DNA from: Tillus elongatus
Lineage: Eukaryota > Arthropoda > Insecta > Coleoptera > Cleridae
NCBI GenBank assembly: GCA_964006375.1
Contig: OZ023269.1
Location: 62,607,968-62,671,967, forward strand
DNA length: 64,000 bases
Direction: 5' to 3'
Shown here: one piece after another, positions 1-11,390 of the stretch
Position numbering within the stretch: position 1 is the first letter of the stretch
How the letters are laid out: the number at the start of each line of letters is the position of its first letter
Translations under genes and position numbers: made by a program
Notes under the pieces: generated by a model
Seen by the model: the letters and a program-made list of their open reading frames with translations, nothing else
Databases searched by the model: none
Told to the model about the DNA's origin: nothing

Positions 1-480
1 ATAAAATAAAATCGTATTTTTGTATGGGTAGACATAGTGACAGTTTCTATTTGTGTCCGAAACAATTGGTCGTGATAATGCTAACACCATAGTTTACTTA
101 AACAAGGTGAAATTACTACATACAGACTGGAGATAATTTCTCTGGCTTCAATGTGAAGCTAACTTCAGGTATGGTACAGTTTCACCAAGTAAGGGTAAGA
201 ACGATCAATGAATTGAATATGAAATTAGTATGATGATCATGTAACTACCGATATGAGTTTTGAAAAGTTGAAATTCCTTTGTGGTGGATTTTGGCAAAAC
301 AAACATTTTATGTTAAAGATACTGAACACAAGAGGGTTGATCACTTTATATATCTCGGTTAACTGAAAAACTTTGGTATTGAGTTGTTCAGTTCACGAAC
401 GAATGTTAAGTTCATATCCTACTGGTGTTAAATACTATGTTGATAAATATTTCACAGAGAAACATTAACGTGACACAGCA
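1..480 (+). pseudogene. A32-like packaging ATPase remnant, viral copy 1
   Basis: Seen: broken reading frames in which DSFYLCPKQLV can be read near 40-85, then a 105-base Penelope-type insert, then a resumed coding-like stretch from about 230. The same DNA occurs inverted at 52,050-52,578, where the frame is better kept. Family knowledge: this resembles the C-terminal part of the FtsK-HerA/A32 packaging ATPases of Polinton/adintovirus elements, which pump DNA into capsids. The Walker A and B motifs would lie upstream of the window and cannot be seen. It runs directly into the DUF8207-like remnant on the same strand. Many stops make it non-functional. Confidence 0.45.
113..217 (+). mobile_element. 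Penelope-type 3' fragment inside ATPase remnant
   Basis: About 105 bases containing an ACAGACTGGAGATAAT stretch and a tail close to CACCAAGTAAGGGTAAGAAC interrupt the ATPase-like reading. The same motif series is found in the fragments near 5,950-6,210, 11,300-11,390 and 57,230-57,320, which follow Penelope-like sequence. The identical insertion is also present in the inverted copy at 52,351-52,450. Confidence 0.5.
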
Positions 481-965
481 TATAGTGTTATTTATGATAA
501 AACCACCAACACTTTGATGCTTGGCAACAAACCTATGAAATTTGTTGTTAAACATAGATGATAAGAATGGACATAGCTTTCAAATTATGTTTGGTAATAA
601 TTGATACTAATCATCTGTGGGAATTAATATGTTTGAGAAAACCTGTTACGGCTGCTATGGAAAATTCGCAAGCTTTACCTGATTATGCAGTTATTATGAG
701 AGCTACTAGTCTTCACAGAAAAGAGAACGATCCCCAAGAAGACATTTTAAGAAACAGTTCTCCCAATTAGCAACAAATAGTAATACCAATTCTAGGAAAA
801 TAAGCGGGCGCAAAGTCACGTCCTACTTTCATAACTTCAGGTTATGGTATCATGATGCATAATAAGACTCTGGGATGATATAAATGGGTTGACTGCGGCT
901 TTTAGTGGCTTCTCAAGCCGCTGGTAATAACACACACAACAACCTAATTAAACCGATTAGTTTGA
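425..965 (+). pseudogene. DUF8207-like protein remnant, viral copy 1
   Basis: Seen: several short open pieces on the plus strand, including HLWELICLRKP followed by a tract ending in NDPQEDILRN, and near 890-950 a W-D-D-I-N piece followed by a broken leucine/alanine/serine-rich end. The two parts match the middle and C-terminal end of the better aligned copies at 32,850-33,375 and 38,350-38,935. Family knowledge: insect proteins annotated as DUF8207 combine a G-T-x-G-L-W-E-L motif with a W-D-D-x-N-E end and often sit beside double jelly-roll capsid genes. Function is unknown. It carries stops and frameshifts throughout. Confidence 0.5.
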
Positions 966-1020
966 GACGAAAGCTATTGGGCAGCTGTTGGACAGCTGTT
1001 AGACAGCGGTCTCTCCTGAT

Positions 1021-1625
1021 ACTGTATACCTATGTAGTATTTTCAAAGACTATATAAGAGAGCTTTTGGCAATGCGTTAATACCGATAGCTAGAAATTGC
1101 TCTAATTTGGTTGCCGCAGCAGATGCAGATAAACTTTAATATTTAAAATTGAATTCATGGTACTACATATTCACCCCAACGATGTTATACAACAGCAATT
1201 ATTAAAGTCGATTACTATTAATAAAGCGGTGGGAAATGTATGTATTACCGAATCTCGATAATTCAACTTAAGGCTTGTGGTCCATTAAGACGATACAATA
1301 ACGTTAGAAAATACATTCGAGATTCAAGACTTTACTTAAATTATAAGCACATCCCCACAGAACTTTAACCAAATAAGTTACATCGAGCGTTCGTATGTTG
1401 GTAGAGAATCAACACCTACTTTGAATTACAACGCTTTTATAAAATATCCCATGTTTGTATTTGATAGCTCCAGATACAGCGATTCCATTAAGCCAGCTAC
1501 GGTGGATATCAAATTGGAAATAAAAAATACTAACAACTTTCTCAATCACACGAAATATTATTGTGTAATTCACGTGAGAGCGACGTCCAGTATGCCCCAG
1601 TCTCCAACATCGTGCGTTATATAAT
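1021..1625 (+). pseudogene. Double jelly-roll major capsid protein remnant, viral copy 1
   Basis: Only the central and C-terminal parts of the capsid gene are present. They align in order with 39,840-40,311 and 54,530-55,250. Readable landmarks are WEMYVLPNLDN (broken), a tract with RYNNVRKYI, YDCS-like FDSSRYSDSIKPATVDIKLE, and an end resembling MPQSPTSCVI, which is a frameshifted form of the conserved end seen in the other copies. Family knowledge: the insect double jelly-roll-like family is viewed as the capsid protein of Polinton-like viruses. Here it follows the DUF8207-like remnant on the same strand, unlike the divergent arrangement at 38,350-40,311, so one locus is rearranged. Confidence 0.6.
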
Positions 1626-1752
1626 GTAAATCTTCATTGCCATACATAGTTTTTAGATGAGGTTTATCATGGTAGATACACAAGGCTTCTGTGTAACAGA
1701 GTAGGCACCCAAAGAATTAGTAATTTATAATAATTATCAATCTGCACACTAT

Positions 1753-2160
1753 ATGTTTAAGACACCGAAACCGCTAGGTTATTAAATGCAGATTTAGTTA
1801 AATATATAAAGTTGCTACAAAGAACACAGAAGTGTTTGGATTATGATTGTGGTAACGTTACTTTAGAAATTACCCAACATAATATAAAAACATATTATCG
1901 AAGAGCGGGTAGATAGAGTTTACGCGAAAGGTGTTATCATGAGTAGGTATATTAAAGAGGTGTTATTGAAATGTGATTACAGCGGGGATGTTATCAATTT
2001 GAAAAAAGATGACGATTGCCGAAATGGTAGCATATATGTGTATGTATCACGCTGTTAAATTTGATAAAAGAAAATGTATTTGTGGTATTACAAATTGTAT
2101 GCTATTATTTACTTAAATTGTAAACTAGTTACATAAATAAAAGAACCATTGTAAAAGTAA
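1753..2160 (+). pseudogene. Conserved viral ORF X remnant, copy 1
   Basis: Starts at an ATG followed by F-K-T-P-K-P and contains IIEERVDRVYAKGVIM in a broken frame. It matches 46,790-47,180 (plus) and the better-kept copy at 63,640-63,985 (minus). It always lies 3' of the capsid gene or convergent with the polymerase-like short ORF. I do not recognise the family. An AATAAA-type signal is present near 2,136-2,145. Confidence 0.5.
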
Positions 2161-2199
2161 ATGTATTTATTAGTTTTGTTTTAAAATATGTGTGTGTGT

Positions 2200-2420
2200 G
2201 ACAAAACAGCTTTGGTATGGCTTCAGCTTTTTAAAATATATTTCCAGTCCAGTCATCTACATTCACAAAAGACATCAATCCACTCAAGCCTTCTGCAAAC
2301 TTCAATTCTGCATATCTAAATTTCCTCGATGTATTCCTGATAGATATTTTCATAATTAGTAGTAACTGTAACATTTTTTTATTGAATGATTACATTTGTT
2401 TTCTTTCTTTATTTTATCAC
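2200..2420 (-). pseudogene. Polymerase-N-like short ORF, C-terminal end, copy 1
   Basis: On the minus strand a 47-codon open piece begins with MLQLLLIMKIS and contains KFRYAELKFAEGLSG. It aligns with 47,215-47,375 (minus) and with the end of 63,067-63,561 (plus). Family knowledge: a F-x-E-x-x-S-G-W block occurs in the N-terminal part of insect Polinton-type DNA polymerase ORFs. In this copy and two others the ORF ends within about 10-20 codons of that block, just before ORF X on the opposite strand. Confidence 0.45.
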
Positions 2421-2439
2421 ATTTGGTGGTTGATGTTAT

Positions 2440-2890
2440 CTAAAATTGTTGTTTTCATTCACATGACACATCATGTTGATACAACCACATTCAACTTTCA
2501 TGTTTACACCAACTATCTTTTACGTTTAGACTTTGACCGAGCTTACCGATGTTATATTGGCTGTTAAGTAGATTCTGTTGTTCCACTTCCTCCTCTTTCC
2601 ACCAGCCGCTCTCACTGGTTGTATTTTTCTGCTCGGTTGCTGTGTCAACTTTCAAAATCTCTTATGATCATTTTAAGACTCCATAAATTTATATCTCTAT
2701 TGGTTCATCTATTTCTGTAGTGATATTTTGCTACTTCTGGTAAATATTTAAAGAATGGCTTATTTAAAGAGAACCCTGAGTGTAAGCTAAAGCAAAGAAC
2801 TGGGTGGAGCAGTAGCCGGTCATGTATACAGCACACAATTCAACTATATTTTTGCTGTAACAGTCTTCACCTTCTTGTTTGATGAGTTTG
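2440..2890 (-). pseudogene. Conserved viral ORF A remnant, copy 1
   Basis: Minus-strand reading gives NIVELCAVYMTGYCSTQFFA, then after a frame change the equivalents of KPFFKYLPE. This aligns with the intact-looking 103-codon ORF at 61,428-61,736, including about 180 bases downstream of its stop codon. A further copy of the 3' half is at 49,622-49,912. I do not recognise the protein. Its conserved place among the viral fragments suggests it belongs to the same element. Confidence 0.5.
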
Positions 2891-3155
2891 TTTGCTTCTC
2901 GTTTGTCGGTGGGGTTTCTGATGTGTAGAGCTAGTATACGCATTCAACTTTTTTGAAGTATAATTTCGTTGATACTGGACGGAAATGGGGGCAGATTCCT
3001 TGGGGTGGGGTTCGTCCTTGATGCATTTCCACAGAACATTGCATTTTGGACTGTAGATTAACCACCTCTCTAGGTCTGGGATGCCGCGGATAACCGGAAT
3101 ATTGTGGCTTCTTAGGCAGGTGGTAATAACGCGCATAACATTGAAATTAAATGAA
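2891..3155. other. Chimeric remnant, partly DUF8207-like C-terminus
   Basis: On the plus strand at 3,095-3,150 a stretch close to TGGTAATAACGCGCATAACA matches the DUF8207-like C-terminal coding DNA at 33,300-33,350. On the minus strand an 89-codon open frame crosses the same bases, but nothing in it is recognisable as a family. I regard it as junction DNA between rearranged viral fragments. Confidence 0.3.
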
Positions 3156-3595
3156 TTATTGAATAAATGAAGGAGGTAAGTGTTATATAAAGAAGCAGAT
3201 TTGTGTTGTTAATCACTTTTAACAAGCCAAACGAAAAACTCGGAAGTTCTACAAATTTAAAACATCTAAACAGAGTTGTTCAAAGACAAATGTTTCCGAA
3301 AAGTCCATGGTGATGTTGATTTATAAGATCATAGGTTAAGTAAGAACCTATTGAACCTTCAGATTGTGTGATTGAAAAAAATTTCGATTATTGAAAAATT
3401 GCATTAAACCTGCAAATCATTTTCTTTTAACTAGTGTTACGTAAACATCAATTACTCTCGAAAAGTATATAAAGGAGTAGATACACATCAAATAGCGTAT
3501 ACTCGTAACGCAAATACAAAAAGACTTTTGCTGACTTTGATTTTGTTGGTACCACAATATCTAAAGTCCAAAAACTCGGGACGAAGCAAGTGCGT
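3156..3595. other. AT-rich spacer without recognised gene
   Basis: No supported gene. A good TATA-like element (TATATAAAGGAG) lies near 3,464-3,475, but no coding region follows it before the repeat at 3,600. Confidence 0.4.
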
Positions 3596-3599
3596 TATG

Positions 3600-4220
<621 letters not shown>

Positions 4221-4234
4221 TATATATGCATTAT

Positions 4235-4640
4235 GTCTTATACGCCTCCAAAATGGATACTCGTTCAAAGAACTCGCCTCCAAAACCGGAGGCGACTACG
4301 AAAAATCGGAGGCCAATACGTATCCATGAGTATAACGTCTAAATCATGATCTATTCATCATTAAAGGGTGAATTTCAAATTTTTGATCGGAGGCCATTTG
4401 ACAAGTTATACATATACAGTTACACAAACCAGTTCACGGTACGTTTAACAGGTGGCGTCTCCGTTTAATACACATATACACTTCATGCGATGGCCCAGTA
4501 GGCTTTTCCTCCGAGTATTTTGCATACCAATACGCCTCAGAAATGTTGCAACAGTGTACGGAGGTCTGTTGCGTGTGATTGCGTGAGAGAGTTGGCCTCG
4601 AAACAGGTCCTTTGTCACAAAAAACGGAGGTCTGTTGGTA
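4235..4640. repeat. Cluster of short CGCCTCC/GGAGGC motifs
   Basis: At least eight CGCCTC or GGAGGC/GGAGGT motifs occur in about 400 bases, some paired as hairpins such as GCCTCCAAAACCGGAGGC near 4,276-4,293. Two similar stretches, CGGAGGTCTGTTGCGTG and CGGAGGTCTGTTGGTACG, lie about 70 bases apart. It is not linked to any gene that I can support. Confidence 0.4.
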
Positions 4641-4970
4641 CGATGGGTTTCGCTAAAATCGATAAACGTATATATCTGTTATCTCTTCAATATTTACTTT
4701 ACTACTCTATATTAGTAACTAGCTTTTGCTTAAGGCTTTGTCCCTTGGCGTTTTGTTTACTGTTACATACAGTTTGCACTCTATTCCCGTTAAACAGAAA
4801 AACTGTAAAGTATTTTTTGCACACTACGCATTGAATAACTATATATAAATAAAAATTATTGAAACGAAGACTTCGGAATCGTACATTTAGTTAACTGCCA
4901 ATTTTTGTCAAAATAACTTTATTCGCTGTAGAAATTTACTATTGTATTATATGTGGGTATTGATAATGTG

Positions 4971-5335
4971 AGCCTCGGTGGTTCAGAGGTAAGAACGTGT
5001 GCCTCTGAACCGAAGGGTACTGGGTTCGATCCCAGGGTTCTCCTTTCACTTTTTCAGTACAAACTGTAACATCGACATCAACCGAGGGTCTGGCATTGTA
5101 TTTGAGCAAGTTGAATGTATGCACGTTCCGCCCTTCGGAGGGGGCCTAATGCCGTCGGTCCCGTGCCCATGCGATGTTGGGCACGTTAAAGATCCCTACC
5201 TTCCTTACAGAAAGGCAGGGGTCCGGCAACATTTCCAGGATGATGAGGTGAAACTGCTTCTTGGCGACGGCTGATTGGCCATAGTCGCGGAATTAGGCCG
5301 ACGCTAAAGAAACAAAACACACACGTTGTAAATGT
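4971..5335 (+). mobile_element. tRNA-derived SINE, copy with head
   Basis: The first 75 bases resemble a tRNA: an A-box-like GGTGGTTCAGAGG at 4,977-4,989, a perfect B box GGTTCGATCCC at 5,033-5,043 and a 5 bp T stem. The acceptor stem pairs poorly, so this is a pol III promoter head and not a tRNA gene. The body contains CGCCCTTCGGAGGGG, CACGTTAAAGATCCC, GAAAGGCAGGGG and GGCCATAGTCGCGGAA, which recur in order in a headless copy at 7,862-8,070. This layout is that of a SINE amplified through LINE machinery. Confidence 0.7.
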
Positions 5336-5899
5336 GATAATTGTGATTAAAGTGTGTGTGGTAGTACTGTAACTTGACATTATGATAATGCAATTAAAAC
5401 TTGAATTATTACGCAAAATAACAGTTAACTTATTGACATCAAATTCAAAAACATGAGCTTACTAATAAATTTAAAAGTTGAGCATTTAAAAAAAACGCTA
5501 AAAAGCATCAAATAAATTGAAGGCTTTTAAATATATGAGTATCAAAATTGTTTATTACCGACAGCGATATAATGCTAAAACTTCTACTTACATATCTACG
5601 AGTACACATATAAAGATTCGAAGTGTGTAATATAAAATGAAGTCAGTTGCTAAAGTTGATGCTTAGAGCAAGTAAACTGTTTCATTACTAATTACTAGTA
5701 CATATTGTTAACAGAGTTTTTATCAATTTGGCGGCAACTTAAAATATTCTTCATAATCGTCTATTTAAAGGCCAAGAAACTGTTATTATTATTTTACCTT
5801 TTTTAAGGCTGTTTACCTACCTGTTTTAAAATATTGATTAAAATATTTTTTGTTTTATCCTCACACGCTGTTTCAATCACCACGCCATTAAAATAAGAT
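5336..5899. other. AT-rich spacer, nothing recognised
   Basis: No gene, RNA or recognisable repeat could be supported in this stretch. Confidence 0.4.
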
Positions 5900-6448
5900 A
5901 ATAGGCACGATAATTTTCGAATGAATTAACAAATAGTCTTCAATTTTTATCTGTCTGAGAATGCTGTCAAGCAGCGAAAGTAGTCGCAGAAACGTTGAAG
6001 AACATCCGAGAACATCTAGAATTCATAAGGGGCTCTTGCTCCAGTTAGCTTACGCGCTGGCTACACCCTTCACCTACAGAAACGAAAGCCAACAAGCCAG
6101 AGAAGTAGTCTCCAAGTCTGTATGTAGTATGGACCAGTTAAACCAAGTAAGGGCAACAACAATCAATCAATTGTATTTATTACTATTTAGGCAATTAACA
6201 ATTTTCTAAAAAAAAAGGCCAACATCGCCCTGGCGACTTTTTTAATCATAATACTTTACTGTTATTATGGCATTATCAATATGTGTGAAAGTATGTTAGC
6301 GGTGACAGAAATTTGTTTTTTTTACTGCAACGGCGTAAAAAGTGTCAAAATATATAGAAAATCTGATTTGAAAACGAAGATTTTTTGTGTCTGTCTGGCT
6401 GTTAATAGGCACGATAATTTTCGAATGAATTGACGAATAGCCTTCAAA
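5900..6448 (+). mobile_element. Penelope-type fragment flanked by 35-44 bp direct repeats
   Basis: A fragment with AATGCTGTCAAGCAGCGAAA at 5,959-5,978, ACATCTAGAATTC, a CCAGAGAAGTAGTCTCCAAG tract and a CCAAGTAAGGGCAACAAC tail is shared with 57,118-57,320. The surrounding DNA is duplicated: AATAGGCACGATAATTTTCG and following bases at 5,900-5,943 recur at 6,414-6,448. The long direct repeats look like a large target-site duplication or a local duplication around the insertion. Confidence 0.5.
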
Positions 6449-7550
6449 TTTGGTATACAGTTAGAACCTGACAAACGAACGGTTGGTATTGTTTTTTGGG
6501 TAAAATGGCTCCAGGACGTAGGGGATGAATGAGGGCTGATGTGATGGAAATTGAGTTTTTTTTTTCGTTAAAACTGGAGTTATATAACGTTTCAGGTTTT
6601 TTTATAACAAAACTTTCAATTTCATCACTCATATGGTATTCTGTGATGAAATTGAAGTAGGGGTTGAATGTGAAGGGGTGGAATATGAATTTAGTTTGGA
6701 AACAGTACTGACATTAGATTATTAAATGTACGTAGAATTTAGTTCCTCCTTTCATTCTTTTCATCGAGAAATCCACATTTTACCATAAAATTGTAATGGG
6801 GTTGTGGTTTATAGTGTGAATTCGGCACTTGTGTGGTGACACGAAAGTATAACAGAACAGTAGAATAACTAGGAAAGTTCAACTCGCAAAGAAAAAAGTT
6901 CCAGACCAGAGCTCGAGGTTTTTTCCTGGCTATCTGATGATTACCTTGAATTTGATATTAACTTTCTAGGCCGAATCAAGGTCCACTTCATATTTCAGAT
7001 AGGGGTTGATCATGTAGAGGTGGGAAATTAAATTCTGTTCTAATTTAGCAATCGACTTTAATACACCTAATAATCTGAATTATTTGTGAATAAAATTGCT
7101 TCAGAAAAATGGGAAAAAATAGGGGGTTGATAAAATTTTGAGTAATATATCGTTTTAGAAGTTAATAAAAGCCTTTCTGAGAAGAGTAGACTTTAACGGC
7201 GATGTGGAAGTTATGACTTAATTTGCATCACTATTTTATTCATGTATTAAAAGGAATAACAAAAATATGATAAAAGTTGTAATACTTTTCCAACCCTTCA
7301 GCTGGTTTTGTAAATGTGTTCCTTTATATAGGTTTTGGTGCTTTAGGTTTTTAAACACAAATTTAGATTGATTAGTTAGTTAAATTAAGCAGGTAGAATT
7401 GTGGTGTTACCACCAAGGGTTACGAAGTGTATGTGGAAACAAAAACAATAATTATTTGGGTTACAATTTATTGATATTCAGGTAGCAAAACAAAAATAAT
7501 TGCATACTAAGTAACTAAAAAAAGAAATTCTATATATTGTGCACACATAA
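6449..7550. other. AT-rich DNA downstream of the recombinase-derived gene
   Basis: No gene is supported. The stretch has a run of T/A homopolymers and decayed repeat-like DNA. Being just 3' of the stop codon at 7,551-7,553, the first few hundred bases could include the 3' untranslated region of the gene on the minus strand. Confidence 0.35.
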
Positions 7551-10500
7551 CTATTTTTTTCGGAAGGTATTATATACGAAGGCTTTGATGCGAACCCAGT
7601 CTTTATTATAAAATATAGTGGGGTATTTTGTAATTATTTCCAGGCATTCACCTTTTTTTGGAACCGTTTTTGAGGTTATATTACTTTTAAAATACCTTTT
7701 AACCAGATTGGATTGCTCCTGGGTCCAGTGGGTTCTGCCCTTAATATTTTTTGATAATTTTCTTTTTTCCAGAACCTCTTGTACGCCATCTAAAAATAAA
7801 TAAATAGTAAGGGTTAAAAAAACTTTTAAATTAGGTCTGTTATACTAAAATCTATAGAAACTTCAACTTGGGCAAGTTGAATATCTATACGTTCCGCCCT
7901 TCGGAGGGGCATCCCGTGGACCATGTAATGTTGTTCACGTTAAGGATATCTACTCTTTTTACCGAAAGGCAGGGGTTCGGCAAAAATTCGAGGACAGTGA
8001 GGTGAAACTGCCCCAGTGTCGGTGATTGCCCATAGTCGCGGAAATAATCCGAAGTTAAAAGGAAAAACTCACCTGTAACGTAAATCTGCTTTTATATTTT
8101 GTTAGTAAGGCTACAAATTTTAGTTTATTTGCAAGTGTACGTTTCCATTAAATGTAACTTTGATTTATCAGCGTTTACATTACATTTTTCTTTAAATTTT
8201 ACAAAAAAATTATATAATAATTGTCGACTACTTAAATATATCTCCAATAAATAATTTATGCAATTATAATGAAAGGTGTTCACAATATGCAAATTTTAGG
8301 CTTGAAGATGACGACTATTTTTGCAATCCTCTCCCACTACTACCACCGCTACTATCGCGACTGTTTTTAATGGATTGCCTGTACGCTATTAATTTTTTAT
8401 ATTCTTAAATAAATCTTAAATCTTAAGCAATTTGTGTAAAATTAAACATTTAAATGTAATGATTTAAAGATCTTTGTATTGAAAGGTTATGTAGCTAATC
8501 ATAGTTCTTTAAAAAAGATTATTAAAAAAAAATAAAACTTATAAACATATAAGAATTTTAACGGACTCTAACGCACACACTTAATTTTTTTTCTGAAAGT
8601 CTTATTGCCAATATTGGCGAATTCTCTCAATAAAAATGCCATAAAACAGAAATTTAAAAATGCTATATCTACCTTCTTTGTTCTTGTTGGAAAACTTCAC
8701 TGACATCATATCAAAAACAAAGTCACTATCCTCGTCATCTAACTCTTCTTCTGCAGCTTCCTCTTGGGGGTCAATATCAATTTCACTTAAGGATTTACCC
8801 TTATATGCGTCCACACCTTTTTCCATAAGTAGTAAAAGCTTGGATATTTTAGCAGTTTGGTAAATATCTTGTGGTAATCTGTTTTCAATAACTTAATTAT
8901 TCATAATGTATAAATTTTTTATAAAAGAGCAGAAGATCAAAACACATGGAAAGAAAAATCACTTTTATTATGAGCCAAGTAATTTAGAATTATTTGGTAG
9001 GTACTTGAGTCACCACACGTTGATTTAGTTAAATTGTAAAATCGACAAGACGCAAAAATGAAAAGCTCAAATAATACTAGCATATTAATTTTTTTCATGC
9101 AAGATATCTTCAGTTGTTAAAAATATTACCAATGATATTAAAAGAATTATTTTTGTGATCACTTTGCCAATTACCACAAGTTAAATGCTTGATCTAGAGC
9201 AATTTTGTATGGTTATTACAACAAATTAGAAACTAAAAACTTACTTATAATATTCGTTGTGCGTTTTTTCAGTATGTCCCATGAATTGCGCAAATTGTTC
9301 TGTTTCCTCCTTGTTAAGATTTAGAATTTGCATTACTGTTGCTATCTGCTTTCTGAGTTTATTAGATGAAATTTGTGCAGGAAATTCTAGGTTGGCATTT
9401 TCAGCAAATTTTCGAATCACAACATCTGATCTGGTCCATTTCTTTGTTCCAGGGCATCCAAACAGGTAAGGATTGTTTTCAGTAACTATGTGTGTTTCTG
9501 ATCTATTTAATGAAAAAATCTATATATGTCTGTAAGTTTGTTGGAAACAAAATTGCTATGGGTCGACTTCCTTTTCCTCCCGTCACAATCCGTTTGTAAT
9601 GTTTGGTTAGAGCTCTTGCTGACTCCGACAATGCTTTTTCGCACTCTTCCTGATTAACTGAACTTATAGTTTGAATGCAGGTATCAAGTTTGGTGTATTG
9701 GACATCGCCAATTCTTTTTCTATTGAACAATATGGTCAGCGTCAATGAAGCATGAACTAAATTTTTAAATTCTTTTTTATTGTTGCAGTCAGTTTTAAGG
9801 GTAGTCATTGCCTTGTCGGCTACATTTGTAACATATTCCTTGAATCGTGTAACATCACGAGTTAAAGGTAAAATCATTGGCTTTTGCCATTGTTTTTCCT
9901 GCAGATCTTTAAATGCTAAGCTGCTTATTTCTGTGGTCCATTGTGAATCTATAAGCTCTTTAAAGCGTTTTGTGTCTTTTAATGTCTCTGCTTTATTAAT
10001 AGAACCTGATACTGAACTATCCTCTTTTAAAATTAGTCGCATATACAGTTCACAGACTTGTTTTAACGATGTACCTATATGGGCAGATAAACTTGGTGAT
10101 CGATATATTTTGTTTTCTGGATTATATCCCCCAAGTCTTTTAGCACACTCAATAGCCATATCAAAGAATTTGGGTTTTAAAATATCTTGTACACTATATT
10201 TTGAATTATTGGCTATTTTCCTAAATTCTCCTAAAAATCGAGCCAGCTCCCTCATTTTATTTGAGCAAACAGTTGCAAGTTGTTCCCTTTTATGCTTTTT
10301 TAAATAATTTTCACCAAAATTACAAATCAGACTATCCGTCTTTACAGTAAACGATGTTTCATCGGCTTTAATTCTGCAAAAAACTTCATCTTTTACCCTT
10401 AATTTATGTGTCGTATTATTTTCATCTATTGCACAAGCAATGATGGTCTGTGACGCTGCTAGTTGATTAATCCTACCTTCCGTCTTGTTCACATCTTTGA

Positions 10501-10972
10501 GAATACAAGTCTTCATGTGTCGTGATAAATAGCTTCTTTTTAATAATGCCTTGCATCGAGAACATGGATATAAATCTTCACTATTACCTGAAGTGGCATA
10601 TTTTGGTAATACATTTCTTTTAAGATATTCTGAAAAATGGCCGGAGTTTCTAATCAGTCCGATAATTTTTTTTCTTTCAGTATGTCCTTTGGGATACGAC
10701 AGCATTTCAGTTACTTCTTTGCATTCAGTGTGATTTCGTTCTAAGTGTCGTTCAAATTTGGTCACTAATGTTAAACAAAATTTACATGTGGTCCTTTTTT
10801 TGCCGTTTCGTGGATAGCAGACTGCTAAAAAAATTAATTTCAAATGAAGCAAGTAACAGAAAAATAAAATAATAATTCAACTTACGACTTTATTTGGTTG
10901 CGGTGTACTTTTTAAAAAAAATTTGTTTGCAATATTTATCTTTTGTTGTTCTCCACTTTTCCCGTCTGTTTC
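7551..10972 (-). CDS. Crypton-derived zinc-finger tyrosine-recombinase-like gene, multi-exon, 5' end not found
   Basis: Four exons can be read on the minus strand: 10,886-10,972; 10,821/10,824-9,245; 8,878-8,673; 7,789-7,551 (TAG). Introns have GT/AG ends, with donors GTAAGT and GTAGAT and acceptors AAAACAG and TTTTTAG. Phases match at the last two junctions. Exon 2 encodes C2H2-like fingers (CKFC...H...H; CSRC...H...C), then NRKRIGDVQYTKL, the first catalytic Arg box of tyrosine recombinases. It ends with KLRKQIATV, FMGHTEKTHNEYYK and the nucleophile-type Tyr region. Asn replaces the His of the usual HxxR box. Exon 3 is an acidic linker. Exon 4 encodes THWTQEQSNLVKRYF...DWVRIKAFVYN, a C-terminal module shared by such proteins. 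Two frameshifts are needed, at A6 (9,513-9,518) and T7-T8 (10,794-10,801). The host role is unknown; an unspecified DNA-binding role is inference. Confidence 0.75.
7862..8070 (+). mobile_element. SINE body fragment in intron of recombinase-derived gene
   Basis: Contains ACGTTCCGCCCTTCGGAGGG, CACGTTAAGGATA, GAAAGGCAGGGGTTCGGCAA, GAGGTGAAACTGC and CCCATAGTCGCGGAA in the order of the SINE at 4,971-5,335, but lacks the tRNA-like head. It lies in the intron between exons 3 and 4 (7,790-8,672). Confidence 0.65.
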
Positions 10973-11039
10973 CTGTAATTTAATTTACTTTAAACAGGCA
11001 TTTTAATAGAGTAAGAAAAAATACGTTTGCCGGTTACCT

Positions 11040-11390
11040 AATTGAGTGTCAATACTAGATACCGACATATAGACTATTTCTCTGGCTTCACAAATGTTTG
11101 TTTTTTTTTTCTGCATGTTCAGTATTGACGTACATCACATAGACATTTTGAAGACGACATATGTCATTTTTATTTTACTTTTAGTTTTTAAAGAATTTTT
11201 TGATCAGATCGTCATAACGTAACAGATTTTTCATTGTACTTGTCATGAACTAGTATAAATCAATTTAATTTTCTCCGGTCTGATGATGCTGTCATACAGC
11301 GAAACCACGAAAATAATCTCCGTGTCTATATTTAGTATGAAACGGTCTCACAAAGTAATGGCAACAACTATTGATAGTGTAAACAGTTAC
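11040..11390 (+). mobile_element. Penelope-type 3' fragment
   Basis: From 11,125 the sequence parallels 56,965-57,150: ACATCAC-TAGACATTTTGAAG, then T-rich DNA, a TTTTTTGATCA motif, and a GATGCTGTCATACAGCGAAA motif at 11,283-11,303, followed by a degenerate CAAAGTAATGGCAACAAC tail. A shorter piece (ATAGACTATTTCTCTGGCTTC) lies at 11,070-11,090. Linkage of the 56,445-57,330 copy to a GIY-YIG ORF supports the Penelope assignment. Confidence 0.5.

Noticed and set aside
3464..3475. TATA-box promoter
   Set aside because: The motif is good, but no transcript start context or coding region follows. AT-rich DNA yields such motifs by chance.
4971..5045. tRNA gene
   Set aside because: Internal promoter boxes and the T stem are good, but the acceptor and anticodon stems pair poorly and SINE body DNA follows. 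It is a SINE head.
9780..10307. 175-codon plus-strand frame
   Set aside because: It is antisense to the well-supported recombinase exon and has no family features.
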